64,000 bases of DNA from Pectobacterium zantedeschiae (GCF_004137795.1 NZ_NWTM01000001.1:1539229-1603228), one strand, 5' to 3'; counted from the first letter of the stretch, positions 18,260 through 28,454 are shown. A program made the numbers and translations. The notes: generated by a model from the letters alone, not told the origin.

Positions 18260-19285
18260 ATGACGATGCCAGTACCACACGCTGGGCCGACACCGCTTTG
18301 TTCTAACCGCATGCAGGTGCACTCGATTACCCAGGAAACGCCGGATGTCTGGACGATTTCACTGGTTAATCATGATTTTTATCCGTATCAGCCGGGTCAG
18401 TATGCGCTAGTCAGCATTGCTAACAGCGAGGAAACGCTACGGGCTTATACGATCTCGTCTTCGCCAGGCCTCAGCCGCTTTATTACGTTGACAGTAAGAA
18501 GGCTGGACGACGGCGTCGGTTCACGCTGGCTGACTCAAACGCTGAAAGTCGGTGATTATCTATGGCTGTCCGATGCACAAGGAGAATTCACCTGCACCAA
18601 CGCGGTCAGCGATCGTTACCTGATGGCAGCAGCAGGCTGCGGCGTCACGCCGATTATGTCAATGTGCCGCTGGTTGCTGGCAAACAGACCGCAAACCGAC
18701 ATCCACGTCATTTTCAACGTGCGCAATCCACAGCAGGTGATCTTCGCCAGCGAATGGCAAGATCTGATGCAGCGCTACCCGCAGCAGCTGCATCTAACGC
18801 TGATGGCAGAGTTTGATGCAGCGCCCGGCTTCCTCACCGGACGTATCAGCGGCGACCTGCTGGCCGAACACGTACCAGATATCGCCAGCCGTACCGTGAT
18901 GACCTGCGGCCCGGCGCCGTACATGAACCAGATGGAAACTCTAAGTCAACAGCGTGGCGTGGCCTCAAACCGCATCTTCAAAGAACAGTTCCGCCCGGCA
19001 GATGACGTGGTGGATGAAGATGCCGACCAGCTCACGTTGACCATCAGTCGTCCGCTGAAAAATCTGCGTGTTCCGGTGGGTATCAGCCTGCTGGCCGCAC
19101 TGGAAGCCAATAAGGTTCAGGTTCTCGCCGCCTGCCGAGCTGGTGTTTGCGGGAGTTGCAAAACCCGCGTGCTGTCTGGTAATTACACTACAACCAGCAC
19201 CATGACGCTGACACCAGCCGAGATCGCACAAGGCTATGTTCTGGCCTGTAGTTGCCAGCTACAAGGCGACACCGTTCTGGCCTGA
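18260..19285 (+). CDS. hcr: NADH oxidoreductase Hcr
   Basis: Hcr passes electrons from NADH to Hcp. It has a ferredoxin-NADP reductase-type FAD domain (RAYTISSSPG near residues 70-80), an NAD domain (AAAGCGVTPIMSM and VMTCGPAPYM) and a C-terminal [2Fe-2S] ferredoxin domain with CRAGVCGSCKTRV and a final Cys in LACSC. I start at ATG 18260 (MTMPVPH), which has a GGAG site and matches E. coli; an upstream TTG frame is ignored. It is 341 residues. Confidence 0.95.
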   Translation: MTMPVPHAGPTPLCSNRMQVHSITQETPDVWTISLVNHDFYPYQPGQYALVSIANSEETLRAYTISSSPGLSRFITLTVRRLDDGVGSRWLTQTLKVGDYLWLSDAQGEFTCTNAVSDRYLMAAAGCGVTPIMSMCRWLLANRPQTDIHVIFNVRNPQQVIFASEWQDLMQRYPQQLHLTLMAEFDAAPGFLTGRISGDLLAEHVPDIASRTVMTCGPAPYMNQMETLSQQRGVASNRIFKEQFRPADDVVDEDADQLTLTISRPLKNLRVPVGISLLAALEANKVQVLAACRAGVCGSCKTRVLSGNYTTTSTMTLTPAEIAQGYVLACSCQLQGDTVLA

Positions 19286-19443
19286 TATTCTCCCCCGCTT
19301 TACCCCCTTCTGCTCGGTAGCACAGCTATCGGGCAGGTAGGCCATAGTAAATTACGCCTTGTTATCGCACACTTTTTCTCACTTTCTTCTTTTTCCCCGT
19401 TATAGTAAGCCATGGTTATATTTTGCTGTGGAGCCGCTGGCGC

Positions 19444-20880
19444 ATGACATCCCCCTCAGCCCCGATCCTGATTCTGGGCGCAACTGGCTACATTGGCCGC
19501 CATTTAACCGAACGCTTAAGCAAACAGGGCAAGCGGATCATCGCTGCCGGTCGAAATACCGAATCCCTCGCGTCACGAAACTGGCCGGGCGTTGACTGCC
19601 AGCAGGTTGATCTCACCAGACCAGAAAGCCTGCCTGATGGCCTGTGGGGAGCGGAAACGCTCTATTATTTGGTGCACAGCATGGGTGACGGTGCAGATTT
19701 CGTTGCCAGAGAGCGCATGGCTGCCATGAATCTTTTGCTGGCGCTGTCCTCCAGCCGCGTAAAACAGGTTATCTATCTGGGGTCGCTTCAGGCGAAAGAT
19801 GACACCTCACCGCACATGCAGGCGCGCCAAATCACCGGTGATGTATTACGCAGTAGTGGTATTCCCGTCACGGAGCTGCGCGCGGGCATTATTATTGGCG
19901 CGGGTTCGGCGGCGTTCGAGATCATGCGCGATATGGTCTATAACCTTCCTGTGCTGACGCCGCCGCGCTGGGTACGCTCTAAATCGTCGCCTATTGCACT
20001 GGATAACCTGCTGGTTTATCTGATCGACATTGCACATCACTCCGCAACAGAGAATCGCATCATGGATGCCGCGGGCCCCGAATACATCAGTTACCAGACG
20101 ATGTTTGAGCGTTTCATTCAGATCAGCGGTAAACGCAGAGTGCTGATTCCCGTTCCGATGCCGACGCATCTGGTGTCTGTCTGGTTCTTGCATCTGGTGA
20201 CATCCGTTCCCCCATCCATCGCCCGCGCGCTGATTCAGGGGTTAAAACACGACTTACAGGCCGATGGACGTGAGCTACAGGCATTGATTCCACAAAAGTT
20301 GATGAGCTTTGATGACGCAGTGCGTCTCACGCTGCAAAGCGAAATGGAGAGCGTGCAGCAGGCTGACTGGGGCGACGACACCGAGGTACGTGCACGTTGG
20401 AAGCCGAATTACGGTTTTTATCCCAAGCAGGCGGGTCATACGATGGAGACGACAGCCTCCAGTCAGGCGCTCTGGCAGGTCATCCAGCAGGTCGGTGGCA
20501 AAGAGGGCTATTTTTACGCGAATACGCTGTGGAACATCCGCGCCCGACTGGACGATCTTTGCGGTAACGGCGTGACTTATGGACGCCCCGAGCGCCCAAC
20601 GCTGGAAGTGGGCGACAGAATTGACGGCTGGAAGGTTATCTCGATCACGCCACAGCGCCAGTTGGTACTGCTATTCGGCATGAAAGCACCGGGGCTGGGT
20701 AAACTCAACTTTACTATCACGGACAAAGGCACTCACCGAACCGTAGATGTCCGCGCCCGCTGGCACCCTTCCGGGTTCAACGGGCTGGTTTACTGGTTTC
20801 TGATGATGCCTGCTCACCTGTTTATCTTCCGTGGCATGGCAGCACGTATTGCGAAACTGGCGGAGAAGGACGCGGTTTAG
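19444..20880 (+). CDS. ybjT: NAD(P)-binding SDR-like protein with DUF2867 domain (YbjT)
   Basis: It matches E. coli YbjT along its length (478 residues). The N-terminal extended short-chain-dehydrogenase-like domain starts with ILILGATGYIGRHL (NAD(P)-binding GxxGxxG) and includes YYLVHSMGDG and TELRAGIIIGAGSAAFE. The C-terminal 150 residues (from about 320) are the DUF2867 domain, ending in an amphipathic or membrane-touching FLMMPAHLFIFRGM. Substrate and role are unknown. ATG 19444 is chosen for a GGAG site and the MTSPSAPILILGA start. The stop overlaps the convergent amiD stop by four bases. Confidence 0.88.
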   Translation: MTSPSAPILILGATGYIGRHLTERLSKQGKRIIAAGRNTESLASRNWPGVDCQQVDLTRPESLPDGLWGAETLYYLVHSMGDGADFVARERMAAMNLLLALSSSRVKQVIYLGSLQAKDDTSPHMQARQITGDVLRSSGIPVTELRAGIIIGAGSAAFEIMRDMVYNLPVLTPPRWVRSKSSPIALDNLLVYLIDIAHHSATENRIMDAAGPEYISYQTMFERFIQISGKRRVLIPVPMPTHLVSVWFLHLVTSVPPSIARALIQGLKHDLQADGRELQALIPQKLMSFDDAVRLTLQSEMESVQQADWGDDTEVRARWKPNYGFYPKQAGHTMETTASSQALWQVIQQVGGKEGYFYANTLWNIRARLDDLCGNGVTYGRPERPTLEVGDRIDGWKVISITPQRQLVLLFGMKAPGLGKLNFTITDKGTHRTVDVRARWHPSGFNGLVYWFLMMPAHLFIFRGMAARIAKLAEKDAV

Positions 20881-21704
20881 CGGCTGCCGTATTTCTCCAG
20901 CAGTGCGTCGACAATCGCTTCACTCTGGGCATCTGGCTGACCTTGATAGTTCATAGGTCGGAAATGCATCTGGAAAGCGGCAATCACCTGCCGCTTCTCG
21001 CGTGTCGTCATCGTTTCAGGCACCGCATAACCATAACGCGCCAGCTTTTCCAACAGAATCGCTTCATCCACTGGCTGCAACGGCAGACGCCCATTCAGAT
21101 AAAACGCCACCCGATGCGCATCCGGCCAGGCACCAACGCCCGCTTGCGCTAGCGCCTGCCAGGGGAACAGCGGTCCTGGGTCTTGTTTCCGCTGCGGGGC
21201 AATATCGCTGTGTGCCACCACATTCTGCGGTGCAATCTGATAACGGTCGACAATATCACGAGCGATGGCGGTCACGAGCTGAATCTGCGAAGCGGTGAAC
21301 GGCTCCCAGGTATAGCCCGTTAGCGTGCGCTGATAGCCTGCATTTTCAATCTCAATACCAATCGAGGAATTATTCAGTCGACTAAACCCACGCCAGCTAC
21401 TCGCCCCGGCATGCCAGGCGGACTGAGATTCAGGCACCAGTTGCCAGGCAAGCGGCTTGCCGTGCCGCAACGGCGGATGTGCCGGAATAAGGTAATGGGC
21501 GCTGACGTGCTCGTCCGTCAAAATATTCAGCGAGGTGGCAAAATCTTCCGCCGTGTAATGAATGACCAAAAAGCGGATACGGGATTCCTGCGCACGCGAC
21601 TGTAATGCCGTCTCCAGTACATAATTATTCTGTTCCTGCAACGAGGGAGCCGTCTGGCAACCCGCCAACAGTCCCAACGCTATGCAGACCATCCATTTCA
21701 GCAT
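20877..21704 (-). CDS. amiD: N-acetylmuramoyl-L-alanine amidase AmiD, lipoprotein
   Basis: AmiD is a zinc amidase of the outer-membrane inner face that cleaves peptides from muramic or anhydromuramic acid. From ATG 21704 there are 275 residues: a lipoprotein signal MLKWMVCIALGLLAGC (lipobox LAGC, Cys 16), then an Amidase_2 (PGRP/AmpD-like) domain with the zinc ligand in LVIHYTAED and another in NVVAHSDIAPQRKQDPG. A C-terminal peptidoglycan-binding region follows. The upstream in-frame extension (to 21749) would bury the signal peptide and is rejected. Confidence 0.93.
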   Translation of the reverse strand: MLKWMVCIALGLLAGCQTAPSLQEQNNYVLETALQSRAQESRIRFLVIHYTAEDFATSLNILTDEHVSAHYLIPAHPPLRHGKPLAWQLVPESQSAWHAGASSWRGFSRLNNSSIGIEIENAGYQRTLTGYTWEPFTASQIQLVTAIARDIVDRYQIAPQNVVAHSDIAPQRKQDPGPLFPWQALAQAGVGAWPDAHRVAFYLNGRLPLQPVDEAILLEKLARYGYAVPETMTTREKRQVIAAFQMHFRPMNYQGQPDAQSEAIVDALLEKYGSR

Positions 21705-21774
21705 CGTTATTCCACTATATCCGTGCTTTTCCACGACGTGTTTGCCCATTCTCGCTCAATTAACCCATTAGCGA

Positions 21775-22098
21775 CTAGCGGCGAACCTTCACGGCAGTGC
21801 CGCTGACGGTTACCATCAGCATACTGGCATCCTTCCCGACGGTTTCATAGTCAAGATCAATGCCTACAACGGCGTTCGCCCCTAACTCTTCAGCTTGTTC
21901 CTGTAGTTCCTTAAACGCAATCTGACGCGCCTTACGCAGCTCTTTTTCATAGGCACCGGAACGTCCGCCAACAACATCGCGGATACTAGCGAAAAAGTCA
22001 CGGAAGATGTTCGCTCCCAAAATGGCTTCACCGGTCACGACACCACAATATTCAGTAATGGTGAAGCCTTCCAGATTTGGCGTAGTAGATAGTTGCAT
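21775..22098 (-). CDS. ybjQ: YbjQ family (DUF74) heavy-metal-binding-domain protein
   Basis: The 107 residues match the YbjQ/UPF0145 family, which forms small pentameric rings. Hallmarks are [21 protein letters not shown] and [18 protein letters not shown]. The function is not established. It is 70 bases upstream of amiD on the same strand and divergent from artP. Confidence 0.92.
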   Translation of the reverse strand: MQLSTTPNLEGFTITEYCGVVTGEAILGANIFRDFFASIRDVVGGRSGAYEKELRKARQIAFKELQEQAEELGANAVVGIDLDYETVGKDASMLMVTVSGTAVKVRR

Positions 22099-22255
22099 TC
22101 ATCTCTCCTATAGCGGGGCTCGGGTCGTAATACATTATTTTGTGCTATTATTTAACCAACAAATCGCTTATTGGCAAATTTTAACCCACGGTGATTGCAT
22201 AACTATTCTGCCGACGTTAACATTCGCCGCATCAATGTCTATTCAATTCTTACGC

Positions 22256-22984
22256 ATGAGTATTCAACTAAACGGCATTAACTGTTTCTACGGCACATAC
22301 CAGGCGCTATTTGATATCACCCTCGATTGTCCTGCGGGTGAAACGCTGGTTCTTCTTGGCCCTAGCGGGGCAGGAAAGAGTTCGCTGATACGCGTTCTTA
22401 ACCTGCTGGAAATGCCGCGTTCAGGCACACTTTCCATCGCTGGTAATCAGTTTGATTTTCAGCGCACGCCATCCGACAGCGCGATCCGTGAACTGCGCCA
22501 GAACGTCGGGATGGTGTTCCAGCAATATAACTTGTGGCCACATTTAACCGTGGTGCAGAATCTGATCGAAGCGCCCTGCCGCGTGCTGGGGCTAAGTAAA
22601 GAAGAAGCCAGAGCCCGTGCTGACAAGTTGCTGACTCGCCTGCGCCTTAATGATTTTGCCGATCGCTTTCCTCTTCATCTTTCGGGTGGGCAGCAACAGC
22701 GCGTAGCGATTGCTCGTGCGCTAATGATGGAACCTCAAGTCTTGCTGTTTGATGAGCCCACTGCCGCATTGGATCCAGAGATTACCGCGCAGGTCGTCAA
22801 CATCATCCGTGAATTGGCACAAACCGGTATTACGCAGGTCATCGTTACCCACGAAGTTGAATTTGCTCGTAAAACGGCAAGCCGGGTGGTTTATATGGAA
22901 AACGGCCGCATCGTTGAGCAGGGGGATGCGACGCACTTTACCCAGCCGCAGACACCTGAATTCGCTGGTTATTTATCACATTGA
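22256..22984 (+). CDS. artP: Arginine ABC transporter ATP-binding protein ArtP
   Basis: ArtP powers L-arginine import with ArtQ and ArtM. The 242 residues carry Walker [11 protein letters not shown]-loop [12 protein letters not shown], signature LSGGQQQR, Walker [13 protein letters not shown] and switch VTHE. I start at ATG 22256 ([16 protein letters not shown]) as in E. coli; the frame extends upstream but without homology. It heads artPIQM. A weak ArgR-like 18-mer lies at 22194-22211. Confidence 0.97.
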   Translation: MSIQLNGINCFYGTYQALFDITLDCPAGETLVLLGPSGAGKSSLIRVLNLLEMPRSGTLSIAGNQFDFQRTPSDSAIRELRQNVGMVFQQYNLWPHLTVVQNLIEAPCRVLGLSKEEARARADKLLTRLRLNDFADRFPLHLSGGQQQRVAIARALMMEPQVLLFDEPTAALDPEITAQVVNIIRELAQTGITQVIVTHEVEFARKTASRVVYMENGRIVEQGDATHFTQPQTPEFAGYLSH

Positions 22985-23004
22985 TTGCTATCAGGAAAAT
23001 GATA

Positions 23005-23739
23005 ATGAAAAAATTGATTGTTGCAGCCTTATTCGCAGTAGGGGCCGCCGCCTCTGCTAACGCCGCGGATACTATCCGTTTCGCGACAGAAGCCTCCTAT
23101 CCTCCGTTCGAATTTGTTGATGCCAATAACCAGATTCAGGGCTTTGATATCGATCTGGCTAACGCCCTGTGCAAAGAAATGCAGGCCAACTGCACATTTA
23201 GCAATCAGGCTTTCGATAGCCTGATCCCCGGCCTGAAATTCCGTCGTTTCGAAGCCGTCATCGCGGGAATGGATATTACGCCAGAGCGTCAGCAGCAAGT
23301 GTCATTCACTCAGCCTTACTATGATAATGCTGCCCTGTTTATCGCCCAGAAAGGAAAAGTTGCCGATGTCGCTGCGCTGAAAGGCAAACGCGTTGGCGTG
23401 CAAAATGGCACGACCCATCAAAAATATCTGATGGAAAAGTACAGCGATATCAACACTGTGCCTTACGATAGTTACCAGAATGCAGTTCTGGATCTGAAAA
23501 ATGGCCGTCTGGATGCGGTATTCGGTGATACCGCCGTAGTTAACGAATGGCTGAAGCAGAACGATACACTGGCATCAGTGGGTCAAAACGTAACGGATAA
23601 AGACTACTTCGGTGTCGGTCTGGGCATCGCGGTACGCCAGAATAACGATGAGCTGCTGAAAAAATTCAACGATGCGCTCAACAAAATCAAGCAGGATGGC
23701 ACTTACGAGACCATCTACAAAAAATGGTTCCAGCAGTAA
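23005..23739 (+). CDS. artI: Arginine-binding periplasmic protein ArtI
   Basis: This is the periplasmic solute-binding protein of the Art importer. From ATG 23005 (AGGAAAA site) there is a signal peptide, MKKLIVAALFAVGAAASANA, then the mature protein from ADTIRFATEASYPPFEF, with the amino-acid-binding signature GFDIDLANALC. It is 244 residues. It closely resembles ArtJ (25335-26066). I assign ArtI from its position inside the operon, between artP and artQ. Confidence 0.95.
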   Translation: MKKLIVAALFAVGAAASANAADTIRFATEASYPPFEFVDANNQIQGFDIDLANALCKEMQANCTFSNQAFDSLIPGLKFRRFEAVIAGMDITPERQQQVSFTQPYYDNAALFIAQKGKVADVAALKGKRVGVQNGTTHQKYLMEKYSDINTVPYDSYQNAVLDLKNGRLDAVFGDTAVVNEWLKQNDTLASVGQNVTDKDYFGVGLGIAVRQNNDELLKKFNDALNKIKQDGTYETIYKKWFQQ

Positions 23740-23750
23740 TCTGACGCTCA

Positions 23751-24467
23751 ATGATTGAATTTCAACCTCTTGCAAGCGCCGCCGGGATGACCGTCGGCCT
23801 TGCCGTTTGTGCACTGGTGCTCGGCCTTGCGCTGGCGATGCTGTTTGCCGTTTGGGAAACCGTTCGCTGGAAAGCCGTTAGCTGGACGGGTACAGCGATA
23901 GTCACACTCTTGCGCGGTCTGCCAGAAATTCTGGTCGTGCTGTTTATCTATTTCGGTTCTTCCCAACTGCTGATGATGTTGGCGGATGGTTTTACGCTGA
24001 ATCTTTTCATTGTGCAGATTCCGGTAAAACTGGATATTGGCATGTTTGAAATCAGCCCTTTCCTGTGTGGTGTGATTGCGCTGGCGCTGCTGTATGCGGC
24101 TTACGCGTCTCAAACGCTGCGCGGTGCGCTGAAAGCGGTACCGCAAGGACAATGGGAATCTGGACAAGCGCTGGGGCTCAGTAAGTCTGCGATCTTTTTC
24201 CGCTTGATTATGCCGCAGATGTGGCGTCACGCCCTACCCGGATTAGGTAATCAGTGGCTGGTATTACTGAAGGATACCGCATTGGTTTCCCTGATTAGCG
24301 TTAACGATTTGATGCTGCAAACCAAAAGTATTGCGACACGGACGCAGGAGCCCTTTACCTGGTACGTCGTTGCGGCAGCAATCTATTTGGTTATCACGCT
24401 GTTAAGTCAGTATGTGCTGAAACGCATTGATCTGCACACCACGCGTTTTGAGCGGAGACCTTCCTGA
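23751..24467 (+). CDS. artQ: Arginine ABC transporter permease ArtQ
   Basis: ArtQ is one of two inner-membrane subunits of the arginine importer. The 238 residues have about five membrane segments and the HisMQ-type EAA loop ([24 protein letters not shown]). The last base overlaps the start of artM, so the two are coupled. Confidence 0.95.
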   Translation: MIEFQPLASAAGMTVGLAVCALVLGLALAMLFAVWETVRWKAVSWTGTAIVTLLRGLPEILVVLFIYFGSSQLLMMLADGFTLNLFIVQIPVKLDIGMFEISPFLCGVIALALLYAAYASQTLRGALKAVPQGQWESGQALGLSKSAIFFRLIMPQMWRHALPGLGNQWLVLLKDTALVSLISVNDLMLQTKSIATRTQEPFTWYVVAAAIYLVITLLSQYVLKRIDLHTTRFERRPS

Positions 24468-25135
24468 TGCTCGCTTATTTACCTGAGCTATTAAAAGGTC
24501 TGCATACCAGTCTGACGTTAACCGCCGTCTCGATTGTCGTGGCGCTGGTGCTGTCACTGCTGCTGACTGTCGTGCTGACGCTAAAAACGCCTGTCGTATC
24601 ACTGTTGGCGAAAGGCTACATTACGTTGTTTACCGGTACGCCGCTGCTGGTGCAAATCTTCCTGATTTACTATGGCCCAGGGCAATTTACTTCTATTCAG
24701 CAAATCCCTTGGCTGTGGAACCTGCTTTCACAACCGTGGCTGTGTGCGATGGTAGCGCTGGCGCTCAATAGCGCGGCTTATACCACACAGCTGTTCTATG
24801 GTGCGGTAAAAGCCATTCCTGCCGGACAGTGGCAATCCTGCGCGGCTCTGGGAATGAATCAGAAGCAAACATTACGCATTTTGCTGCCGTTCGCGTTTAA
24901 ACGTGCTCTCTCTTCTTATTCAAACGAAGTGGTGCTGGTATTTAAGAGCACGTCGCTGGCTTATACCATTACGCTGATGGAAGTCATGGGCTACAGCCAA
25001 CTGATGTACGGTCGTACGTATGACGTGATGGTGTTTGGTGCCGCTGGGATTATCTACCTGTGTGTCAACGGGTTACTAACGCTATTGATGCGCTGGGTTG
25101 AACGCCGTTCACTGGTATTCGAACGCCGCAACTGA
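24467..25135 (+). CDS. artM: Arginine ABC transporter permease ArtM
   Basis: ArtM is the partner permease of ArtQ. The 222 residues include the EAA loop GQWQSCAALGMNQKQTLRILLP and an N-terminal YLPELLKGLHTSLTLT, typical of polar amino-acid permeases. It is the last gene of artPIQM and is followed by a strong terminator. Confidence 0.95.
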   Translation: MLAYLPELLKGLHTSLTLTAVSIVVALVLSLLLTVVLTLKTPVVSLLAKGYITLFTGTPLLVQIFLIYYGPGQFTSIQQIPWLWNLLSQPWLCAMVALALNSAAYTTQLFYGAVKAIPAGQWQSCAALGMNQKQTLRILLPFAFKRALSSYSNEVVLVFKSTSLAYTITLMEVMGYSQLMYGRTYDVMVFGAAGIIYLCVNGLLTLLMRWVERRSLVFERRN

Positions 25136-25159
25136 TCTTTAACGCACTTATCCGTTTAG

Positions 25160-25188
25160 AAAGCAGGCTTTGATAGCCTGCTTTTTTT
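25160..25188 (+). terminator. Terminator after artM
   Basis: A perfect ten-base-pair stem (AAAGCAGGCT/AGCCTGCTTT) with a five-base loop runs into seven T residues. Confidence 0.9.
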
Positions 25189-25218
25189 ATGGCGTGCTGA
25201 TGTAAAAACATGCAATAA

Positions 25219-25257
25219 ATCGATTTATTAATCATTTTAATTGCATATAAATTCAAT
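25219..25257 (+). promoter_or_regulatory. Candidate paired ArgR boxes upstream of artJ
   Basis: The 18-base segment 25240-25257 fits the ARG-box palindrome with one mismatch (core TGCATATAAATTCA). A weaker 18-base box (25219-25236) is separated by exactly three bases, the usual ARG-box spacing. ArgR repression of artJ is known in E. coli. Confidence 0.6.
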
Positions 25258-25334
25258 TACTGGCATGGTAATCGCCATGACGCCGGAATGTTTCCGCAAG
25301 TCTACCGTATAAGAAAAACAGACAGGAGTAAGTA

Positions 25335-26066
25335 ATGAAAAAATTAGTGCTCGCCACCTTACTGGCAGGAATCGCCTTCAGCGCCACCGCCGCAGACACC
25401 ATCCGTTTTGCGTCATCAGCCACCTACCCGCCATTTGAGTCACTGGATGCCAGCAACGAAATTGTCGGTTTCGATATGGATCTGGCGAAAGCGCTGTGCA
25501 AACAAATGCAAGCCACCTGTACGTTCACCAATCAGGCGTTTGACAGCCTAATCCCCGCGCTGAAATTCCGTCGCTATGACGCGGTCATTTCCGGTATGGA
25601 TATCACCCCTGAACGTAGCAAGCAGGTGGCGTTCACCCAGCCCTACTATGCCAACTCTGCCGTGGTGATTGCGCAAAAAGGGAAATTCAGCGACTTTGCC
25701 GCGATGAAAGGCAAACGTATTGGTATGGAAAACGGTACGACGCACCAGAAATACATGCACGATAAGCACCCTGAAGTACAGACCGTCTCTTACGATAGCT
25801 ATCAAAATGCGGTACTGGATCTGAAGAACGGTCGTATCGACGGGGTATTCGGCGATACCGCTGTCGTCAATGAGTGGATTAAGACAAACCCTGAACTGGC
25901 AACAGTTGGCGAGCATGTGACTGATGCTGAATACTTCGGCACTGGATTGGGCATTGCCGTTCGCCCTGATGACAAGGCGCTGCTGGAAAAACTAAATAAA
26001 GCGCTGGATGCCATCAAAGCCGATGGCACTTATAAAACCATCAATGACAAGTGGTTCCCACAATAA
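25335..26066 (+). CDS. artJ: Arginine-binding periplasmic protein ArtJ
   Basis: This is a second binding protein for the ArtQMP transporter, specific for L-arginine in E. coli. The 243 residues carry the signal MKKLVLATLLAGIAFSATAA and the motif GFDMDLAKALC. It is highly similar to ArtI, so the two are paralogues. It stands alone with its own promoter and ArgR-like boxes. The ribosome site AGGAG is clear. Confidence 0.95.
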   Translation: MKKLVLATLLAGIAFSATAADTIRFASSATYPPFESLDASNEIVGFDMDLAKALCKQMQATCTFTNQAFDSLIPALKFRRYDAVISGMDITPERSKQVAFTQPYYANSAVVIAQKGKFSDFAAMKGKRIGMENGTTHQKYMHDKHPEVQTVSYDSYQNAVLDLKNGRIDGVFGDTAVVNEWIKTNPELATVGEHVTDAEYFGTGLGIAVRPDDKALLEKLNKALDAIKADGTYKTINDKWFPQ

Positions 26067-26074
26067 TATTAAAC

Positions 26075-26106
26075 AAGCATTGGGTGGTAAAACCATCCAA
26101 TGCTTA
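26075..26106. terminator. Hairpin after artJ
   Basis: A long stem, AAGCATTGG-TGGT / ACCA-CCAATGCTT, lies nine bases after artJ and just beyond the end of the convergent gene. The T tract is poor on both strands, so termination is possible but not certain. Confidence 0.45.
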
Positions 26107-26119
26107 TCTACTGTGCTAG

Positions 26120-26611
26120 TTATTCATATTCAAGCTTATCTAGCTTTTTCTTCTTTTCTTTCAATGCCTGAATTTTTTCATATAGCACTATTTTTCCGTC
26201 TGCTAATGTTTGTTTAAATTCATCGACATCTGAGGTATCCATTTTTTTCATTTTTTCTTCAAAAGAGTCGATAAGATCATTTATCAGTGTGACTTCAAGA
26301 TATAAGCTTCTTTCTGCTTCTATTCTTTCCTTTCGTGCCGCGTGCTGGGCTTTCAACATAAGTCCACCAGCAATCAAACTCCCTCCCGCAGCAGCAATAG
26401 TATAATTAACGATGGAAAGAGATAATTTTACGTCTTTAAAAAGCTCTAGAGGTTCCAGGCTCTCAAATGAAGCGATAACAATGGCACCCGCAAAACAAAA
26501 ACATAGCCCGATAATAATCATGAAGGATGGTTGTCTATAAAAAAAACCGGACATTACTCCCCAAGCAAGGAGCAGTATTACTAAAATGAAAATAATAGAG
26601 CTTTCGATCAT
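26120..26611 (-). CDS. Hypothetical membrane protein with C-terminal coiled coil
   Basis: I do not recognise this 163-residue protein. It shows three hydrophobic segments (about 4-22, 29-47 and 66-86) and then a charged region (about 90-163) with Lys/Glu-rich heptads (EEKMKKMDTSD, then IQALKEKKKKLDKLEYE) that should form a coiled coil in the cytoplasm. It lies between artJ and rlmC, which are adjacent in E. coli, and its AT-rich codon use differs from both, so it is probably an acquired gene. Its ATG has an AGAGAGGG ribosome site, on the minus strand, seven bases upstream. Confidence 0.65.
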   Translation of the reverse strand: MIESSIIFILVILLLAWGVMSGFFYRQPSFMIIIGLCFCFAGAIVIASFESLEPLELFKDVKLSLSIVNYTIAAAGGSLIAGGLMLKAQHAARKERIEAERSLYLEVTLINDLIDSFEEKMKKMDTSDVDEFKQTLADGKIVLYEKIQALKEKKKKLDKLEYE

Positions 26612-26653
26612 AAAATCCCTCTCTGATTTGACAAATACATTTACTTATTCAAT

Positions 26654-27781
26654 CTAATATTTTTCCAATAACGTCAGCACTTCGTAATGTGCCGTATGCG
26701 GGAACATATCGAACAGTTGTACGCGCAGCGCGCGGTAATTCCTCAGCTCCGTCATGTCTTTTGCCATGCTTTCGGCGTTGCAACTAGAATAGAGAATATA
26801 GTCTGGCGCCATCCGGCTCAGGTAGGCGCACAGCTCGCTACCGATACCGCGACGCGGCGGGTTCACCAACACTAAATCCGGTATTTCCGCTTTTGCTGTC
26901 GCAAACTGCGTTGAATCCAGCGCCTGAAACTCCACCTGTGTTAAACCCAGCTGTTCCGCAGAGCGACGTGCGCAGGCTATCGCCTCAGCGCTGATTTCAA
27001 TGCCCGTCAAACGCATTGAGGATGAGGCACAATGCAGGCCAAACCCCCCGACGCCACAAAACAGATCCCACATGCTGGTAATCTTCAGTTCTGCAACCCA
27101 GTCGCGCGCCGTCGCATAGAGTGCAGCCGCCACCTGTGGGTTAGTCTGGAAGAAACTTTGCGGGCGAATATACAGCGGCACCTGATTGAACTGCTCAGCC
27201 AACGCGGCAGCATCACTCAAGATAATCTCCGTTTTTCCTTCCATAATTGCCTGATGCACGGGCTGGATGTTAGCAGATATCACTTCAAGCTGCGGTAACT
27301 GCTGTTGTAACCAAGGTAAAGCGGCACGCAACTGCGCCAGTTTCGTTTCCGAGCGCAGGACAAAGCGCAACATAAACGTACTGCGCTGCGTACTTTCCGT
27401 CAGCAGCAGATATTTCAATTCTCCACGGCGACGCTCCACGTTATAAGGCGTCAATCCTGCACGGGCGATGAAAACTTTAAGTACGTCGAAAACTGGCGCG
27501 AAGCTGTGCGGATAAAGCGGACAATCACAGAGATCCACCGCCGTTCCATCACGATGCAGCATCCCCAGCAGCGGGCGTTCCACGCTGCCGCTCACCACCA
27601 TTTTGGCTTTATTACGAAACGCAGACTGCGCAGAGGGCTGCACTGGCAACCAGCGCTGCACGGCGTGCGGCTGTAGCAAACCTTCAAGATGCTGTTGCTT
27701 ATCGGATAGTTGCTGTGGGTAGGCTTTTTCCAACCATTGGCAGGAACGACAGGTTCCCGTGCTGTAGCGGGCACAATGCAT
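26654..27781 (-). CDS. rlmC: 23S rRNA (uracil-747-C5)-methyltransferase RlmC
   Basis: RlmC (RumB) methylates U747 of 23S rRNA with S-adenosylmethionine. The 375 residues match the family. N-terminal cysteines in [16 protein letters not shown] and CDCPLY bind a [4Fe-4S] cluster. The methyltransferase domain shows [14 protein letters not shown] (motif I), VNPPRRGIG (motif IV) and [14 protein letters not shown] with the catalytic Cys. RlmD is excluded by the short N-terminus, which lacks a TRAM domain. Confidence 0.95.
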   Translation of the reverse strand: MHCARYSTGTCRSCQWLEKAYPQQLSDKQQHLEGLLQPHAVQRWLPVQPSAQSAFRNKAKMVVSGSVERPLLGMLHRDGTAVDLCDCPLYPHSFAPVFDVLKVFIARAGLTPYNVERRRGELKYLLLTESTQRSTFMLRFVLRSETKLAQLRAALPWLQQQLPQLEVISANIQPVHQAIMEGKTEIILSDAAALAEQFNQVPLYIRPQSFFQTNPQVAAALYATARDWVAELKITSMWDLFCGVGGFGLHCASSSMRLTGIEISAEAIACARRSAEQLGLTQVEFQALDSTQFATAKAEIPDLVLVNPPRRGIGSELCAYLSRMAPDYILYSSCNAESMAKDMTELRNYRALRVQLFDMFPHTAHYEVLTLLEKY

Positions 27782-27909
27782 AAAAATCTAACTATTAAAA
27801 AATAAGACGGAATGAGAGGATTATACCACCCTGATGGCGTCACCCTGCGATCTTTCCGCTTACTCATGGGCGACGCCAGCGGATCGACTGGCTCAGGAGA
27901 GAGAAATGT

Positions 27910-28362
27910 CTATTTCTGGCGCAGAAAAAAGCGCTTACTGCGTCGTGGCAGAAACAGTAAAACAATAACCAGAAGATCTGGGATCTTTTGCAGCAGGAGT
28001 TGGTGCAGCACGGCTGCATTATTCTCTCCTGATATATGGAATATCGCCGGCATAAATTCACTGAACGATGCCAGTAACAGATAACACACCACCACGGCCT
28101 GACAGGCTACATACCCCCATCGGCCCCAGTTCACACCGGCCAAAACAGCAAAGCCACAGCGGATCTCAATGCCGACAATAACAAGCGATAGCATTAGCAC
28201 TAACGTCGAATCCCAGGCTTCCGCGTTACTGCCAATCCAGCCGCTCAAATCGCTGAGCCCTAACTCCCACACTAGCAGCAAAATCCCCAAAAAACGGGTA
28301 GCAATAATCGCAATCCCCGCCACCATGACTGGCACCGGGGCATAAACTTTGCGTTGTGTCAT
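27910..28362 (-). CDS. ybjO: Inner-membrane protein YbjO
   Basis: This 150-residue protein has four hydrophobic segments and is similar to E. coli YbjO (162 residues), including the C-terminal LLLQKIPDLLVIVLLFLPRRSKRFF. It has no known function. It lies between rlmC and potI as in E. coli. Confidence 0.85.
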   Translation of the reverse strand: MTQRKVYAPVPVMVAGIAIIATRFLGILLLVWELGLSDLSGWIGSNAEAWDSTLVLMLSLVIVGIEIRCGFAVLAGVNWGRWGYVACQAVVVCYLLLASFSEFMPAIFHISGENNAAVLHQLLLQKIPDLLVIVLLFLPRRSKRFFLRQK

Positions 28363-28454
28363 TTCCTTCTTCGTGTACAGAATTTCAACGCTCTCCCTTT
28401 ATGCGGCCATTTATCAGCCCAAAATACGACACCCACATAAAATTGGATGCTGAT

